From NCBI RefSeq assembly GCF_029846635.1, contig NZ_JARVTG010000001.1, forward strand, positions 1,332,501-1,396,500: a stretch of DNA of 64,000 nucleotides. The letters are read 5' to 3'. The notes under the pieces were generated by a model. It was given only the letters and a program-made list of their open reading frames with translations, was not told where the DNA came from and made no database searches. The position numbers and the translations under genes were made by a program. This document shows, one piece after another, positions 61,630 to 64,000 of the stretch; within the stretch, counting starts at the first letter, position 1, and every line of letters begins with the position of its first letter. Origin of the DNA: Pokkaliibacter sp. MBI-7 (GTDB lineage: Bacteria; Pseudomonadota; Gammaproteobacteria; Pseudomonadales; Balneatricaceae).

Positions 61630-62163
61630 TTACTTCTTCTTAGCCTCTTTGCGACGAACGACTTCGTCAGCATAACGGATACCCTTGCCTTTGTAGGGTT
61701 CCGGCGCACGGAAGGCGCGGATTTCGGCCGCTACTTGGCCGATCTGCTGTTTGTCAATACCTTTCAGAACAACAGAGGTCTGGCTAGGAGTTTCAGCAGT
61801 TACACCGGCAGGGAGTTTGTATTCAACTGGGTGAGAGAAACCCAGGGTCAGACTCAGCACTTCGCCTTTGGCAGCAGCACGGTAACCAACGCCTACCAGC
61901 TCGAGCTTGCGCTCAAAACCAGAAGTAACGCCCAGAACCATGTTGTTTACCAACGCGCGAACAGTACCTGACATCGCTTTGGCTTGAATGCTGCCATCAC
62001 GAGCTGCAAACACTACCTGGTTGTCTTCTTGAGAGACAACAACAGAAGAATGTACAGACAGGCTCAGCTGGCCATTTTTGCCTTTTACAGTCAGTTCCTG
62101 ACCAGCCAGTTGAACTTCAACACCAGCAGGAACGACAACAGGCTTCTTAGCAACACGAGACAT
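61630..62163 (-). CDS. rplF: 50S ribosomal protein L6
   Basis: The product is 177 residues with the L6 signature PEPYKGKGIRYADEVVRRKEAKKK at the C-terminus and two related beta domains. Confidence 0.98.
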   Translation of the reverse strand: MSRVAKKPVVVPAGVEVQLAGQELTVKGKNGQLSLSVHSSVVVSQEDNQVVFAARDGSIQAKAMSGTVRALVNNMVLGVTSGFERKLELVGVGYRAAAKGEVLSLTLGFSHPVEYKLPAGVTAETPSQTSVVLKGIDKQQIGQVAAEIRAFRAPEPYKGKGIRYADEVVRRKEAKKK

Positions 62164-62175
62164 CTCACAACCTCC

Positions 62176-62568
62176 TTAGAATACTGTGCAGATGACTTCG
62201 CCACCCACGCCAGCGGCGCGAGCTGCACGATCGGTCATCACACCTTTGGAGGTGGAAACGATAGCAATACCCAAACCGCCTTCTACCTTGGGCAGATCAC
62301 TGCGGCTCTTGTATTGACGCAGACCAGGACGACTTACACGCTTGATATGCTCAATAACGGGTTTGCCTTCATAGTACTTAAGGTCAATAGTAAGACTGGG
62401 TTTTACATTTTCATCTACTTTGTAGTCAGCAATGTAGCCTTCGTCTTTCAACACTTTGGCTACCGCTACCTTCAGCTTAGATGAGGGCATGGTCACAGCG
62501 GCATGGTTAGCCATGTGAGCATTGCGAATACGGGTAACCATATCCGCTAGGGTATCTTGCATACTCAT
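62176..62568 (-). CDS. rpsH: 30S ribosomal protein S8
   Basis: The product is 130 residues, starting MSMQDTLADMVTRIRNAH, with the S8 signature GLGIAIVSTSKGVMTDRAAR. In E. coli S8 regulates the spc operon at the rplE region; no such site was examined in detail here. Confidence 0.98.
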   Translation of the reverse strand: MSMQDTLADMVTRIRNAHMANHAAVTMPSSKLKVAVAKVLKDEGYIADYKVDENVKPSLTIDLKYYEGKPVIEHIKRVSRPGLRQYKSRSDLPKVEGGLGIAIVSTSKGVMTDRAARAAGVGGEVICTVF

Positions 62569-62620
62569 TAAAATTAACTCCTGAAAACTATTGTGCAGCT
62601 GGGTTTGGCTCGCAAACCGC

Positions 62621-62926
62621 TTACCAACTAGCTTTCTTCAAGCCTGGCACATCACCACGCATTGCCGCTTCACGCAGCATAATACGTGACAGACCAAACT
62701 TGCGATAAACTCCGTGAGGACGGCCTGTCAGCTGGCAGCGACGCTGCTGACGAACAGGACTAGCATCACGTGGCAGCTTCTGCAGAGCTACCAGAGCATC
62801 CCAACGGTCATCGTCAGAAGTAGCCGGATTGGCAATAATTGCCTTCAGTTCAGCACGCTTGGCGGCGTGCTTGGCAACGGTCTCAGTTCGCTTTGCTTCG
62901 CGATTTTTCATACTGATTTTAGCCAT
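62621..62926 (-). CDS. rpsN: 30S ribosomal protein S14
   Basis: The product is 101 residues, the long, zinc-free form of S14, ending RPHGVYRKFGLSRIMLREA. Confidence 0.98.
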   Translation of the reverse strand: MAKISMKNREAKRTETVAKHAAKRAELKAIIANPATSDDDRWDALVALQKLPRDASPVRQQRRCQLTGRPHGVYRKFGLSRIMLREAAMRGDVPGLKKASW

Positions 62927-62940
62927 GGTTCACGCCTCCA

Positions 62941-63480
62941 TTACTTACGGAACGGGAAGTTCAGAGCAGCGAGAAGGGCACGACCTTCATCGTTGGTCAC
63001 TGCTGTTGTGGTAATAGTGATGTCCATACCACGCAGCTTATCCACCTTGTCATATTCGATTTCGGGGAAAATGATCTGCTCTTTAACACCCATGCTGTAG
63101 TTGCCACGACCGTCGAAGGACTTACCATTAAGACCACGGAAGTCACGGATACGTGGAACAGCGATATCAATCAGACGATCCAGGAATTCCCACATACGTT
63201 CGCCGCGCAGAGTTACCTTGCAGCCGATGGGCCAACCTTCACGAATTTTGAAACCAGCAACGGATTTACGCGCCAGCGTTACCACAGGCTTCTGACCACT
63301 GATTGCAGTCATATCTGCAACCGCGCTCTCGATCTGTTTCTTGTCACCTACAGCCTCACCCACACCCATGTTCAGAGTGATCTTGGTGATGCGAGGAACC
63401 TGCATCGGGTTGTCGTAACCAAACTGCTCAGTCAGTTTGGCCACCACTTCTTTCTTGTACAGCTCTTTCAAGCGTGACAT
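62941..63480 (-). CDS. rplE: 50S ribosomal protein L5
   Basis: The product is 179 residues from ATG 63480 (MSRLKELYKKEVVAKL), with AAGGAG seven bases upstream. Motifs: PRITKITLNMGVGEAVGDK and IFPEIEYDKVDKLRGMDITITTTA. Confidence 0.98.
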   Translation of the reverse strand: MSRLKELYKKEVVAKLTEQFGYDNPMQVPRITKITLNMGVGEAVGDKKQIESAVADMTAISGQKPVVTLARKSVAGFKIREGWPIGCKVTLRGERMWEFLDRLIDIAVPRIRDFRGLNGKSFDGRGNYSMGVKEQIIFPEIEYDKVDKLRGMDITITTTAVTNDEGRALLAALNFPFRK

Positions 63481-63491
63481 GGCCAAACTCC

Positions 63492-63809
63492 TTAAGCACC
63501 AATAATTTCTTGAGTGGACTTGAACACACGCACTTTGCTTCCATCCTCAAGGATCTTGAAGCCTACGCGGTCGCCCTTACCACTCTTTGGATTGAAGATA
63601 GCAACATTAGAAGTTGCGATTCCCGCTTCCTTCTCAACGATACCACCTGATTGGTTCAGAAGCGGGTTAGGCTTCTGGTGCTTTTTGACCATGTTGATGC
63701 CAGAAACGATGAGACGATCATCTTTCAGAACGGCCAGCACTTTACCGCGCTTGCCTTTATCTTTACCGGCGATAACGATTACTTCATCGTCACGTCTAAT
63801 TTTACGCAT
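63492..63809 (-). CDS. rplX: 50S ribosomal protein L24
   Basis: The product is 105 residues with the KOW motif (DEVIVIAGKDKGKRGKVLAV) and VGFKILEDGSKVRVFKST at the C-terminus. Confidence 0.98.
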   Translation of the reverse strand: MRKIRRDDEVIVIAGKDKGKRGKVLAVLKDDRLIVSGINMVKKHQKPNPLLNQSGGIVEKEAGIATSNVAIFNPKSGKGDRVGFKILEDGSKVRVFKSTQEIIGA

Positions 63810-63844
63810 AGTTCCAGTATCCTTTCCTACTACCTTCTCGTGCC

Positions 63845-64000
63845 TTATAGCACTTCAGGAGCCAGGGAAATGATTTTCATGAATTTTTCACCACGCAGCT
63901 CGCGCGTTACCGGCCCAAAAATACGTGTACCGATCGGCTCAAGCTTGTTATTCAACAGCACGGCAGAATTCACATCAAAACGAATCAGAGAACCGTCAGA
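63845..64000 (-). CDS. rplN: 50S ribosomal protein L14 (5' end outside the window)
   Basis: The last 51 codons of rplN, read from the right edge: SDGSLIRFDVNSAVLLNN, then EPIGTRIFGPVTRELR and the terminal KIISLAPEVL before TAA. The start lies beyond 64000. Gene order rplN-rplX-rplE is that of the spc operon. Confidence 0.97.
   Translation of the reverse strand, partial: SDGSLIRFDVNSAVLLNNKLEPIGTRIFGPVTRELRGEKFMKIISLAPEVL

Overview
The window is a stretch of gammaproteobacterial chromosome. Its gene content and order (ubiD, rho, trxA, ppx, ppk and hemB at one end; ssb, uvrA and an intact rplQ-rpoA-rpsD-rpsK-rpsM / rpmJ-secY-...-rplN block at the other) resemble Oceanospirillales and Pseudomonadales. 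I infer an Oceanospirillales-like, environmental or marine heterotroph, because of the TRAP, ABC and methylamine-type catabolic genes; the sequence alone does not fix the genus. No IS element, prophage, CRISPR array, tRNA or rRNA was recognised.

Layout. 1-9 kb is core: ubiD (cut by the left edge), rho, trxA, ppx, creA, ppk, hemB. 9.4-14.3 kb carries a MoxR ATPase / DUF58 / TgpA-type transglutaminase operon and rlmJ. 14.3-17.7 kb holds a secreted hypothetical protein, a methyltransferase and a Na/Pi cotransporter with a good PHO-box match upstream. 18.1-23.2 kb is a gluconate module: gntK-dctQ-dctM-dctP on the minus strand, with a LacI-type GntR regulator transcribed divergently and two 16-bp palindromic operators between them.

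23.5-31.5 kb is a one-carbon/amine oxidation operon: purU-folD-soxB-soxD-soxA-soxG, followed by an IclR regulator. PurU and FolD process the methylene- and formyl-tetrahydrofolate that a sarcosine-oxidase-type enzyme makes. 31.8-36.4 kb is a second amine module: a FeaR-like AraC regulator, an APC permease, a PuuB-like FAD oxidoreductase and a small cupin. 36.6-43 kb is a mixed accessory stretch: a soluble chemoreceptor, AraC and LysR regulators, a PhyH-type dioxygenase, a VOC protein, a DUF1932 dehydrogenase and a GNAT.

43-55.4 kb has ssb and uvrA flanking an N-acetylglucosamine module: a NagR-type GntR regulator and a sugar ABC transporter on the minus strand, with nagB, a BadF-type kinase and nagA on the plus strand. 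An uptake-phosphorylate-deacetylate-deaminate route can be read directly from these genes. Between uvrA and rplQ lies an uninterrupted array of 18 copies of the heptamer GACAGAA.

55.6-64 kb is the alpha operon and most of the spc operon, all on the minus strand, ending inside rplN at the right edge. Points worth most attention are the heptamer array, the sarcosine-oxidase-like operon with an atypical delta subunit and paired palindromes at its head, the FeaR/APC/PuuB/cupin module with a thrice-repeated motif, and the TRAP-based gluconate regulon.
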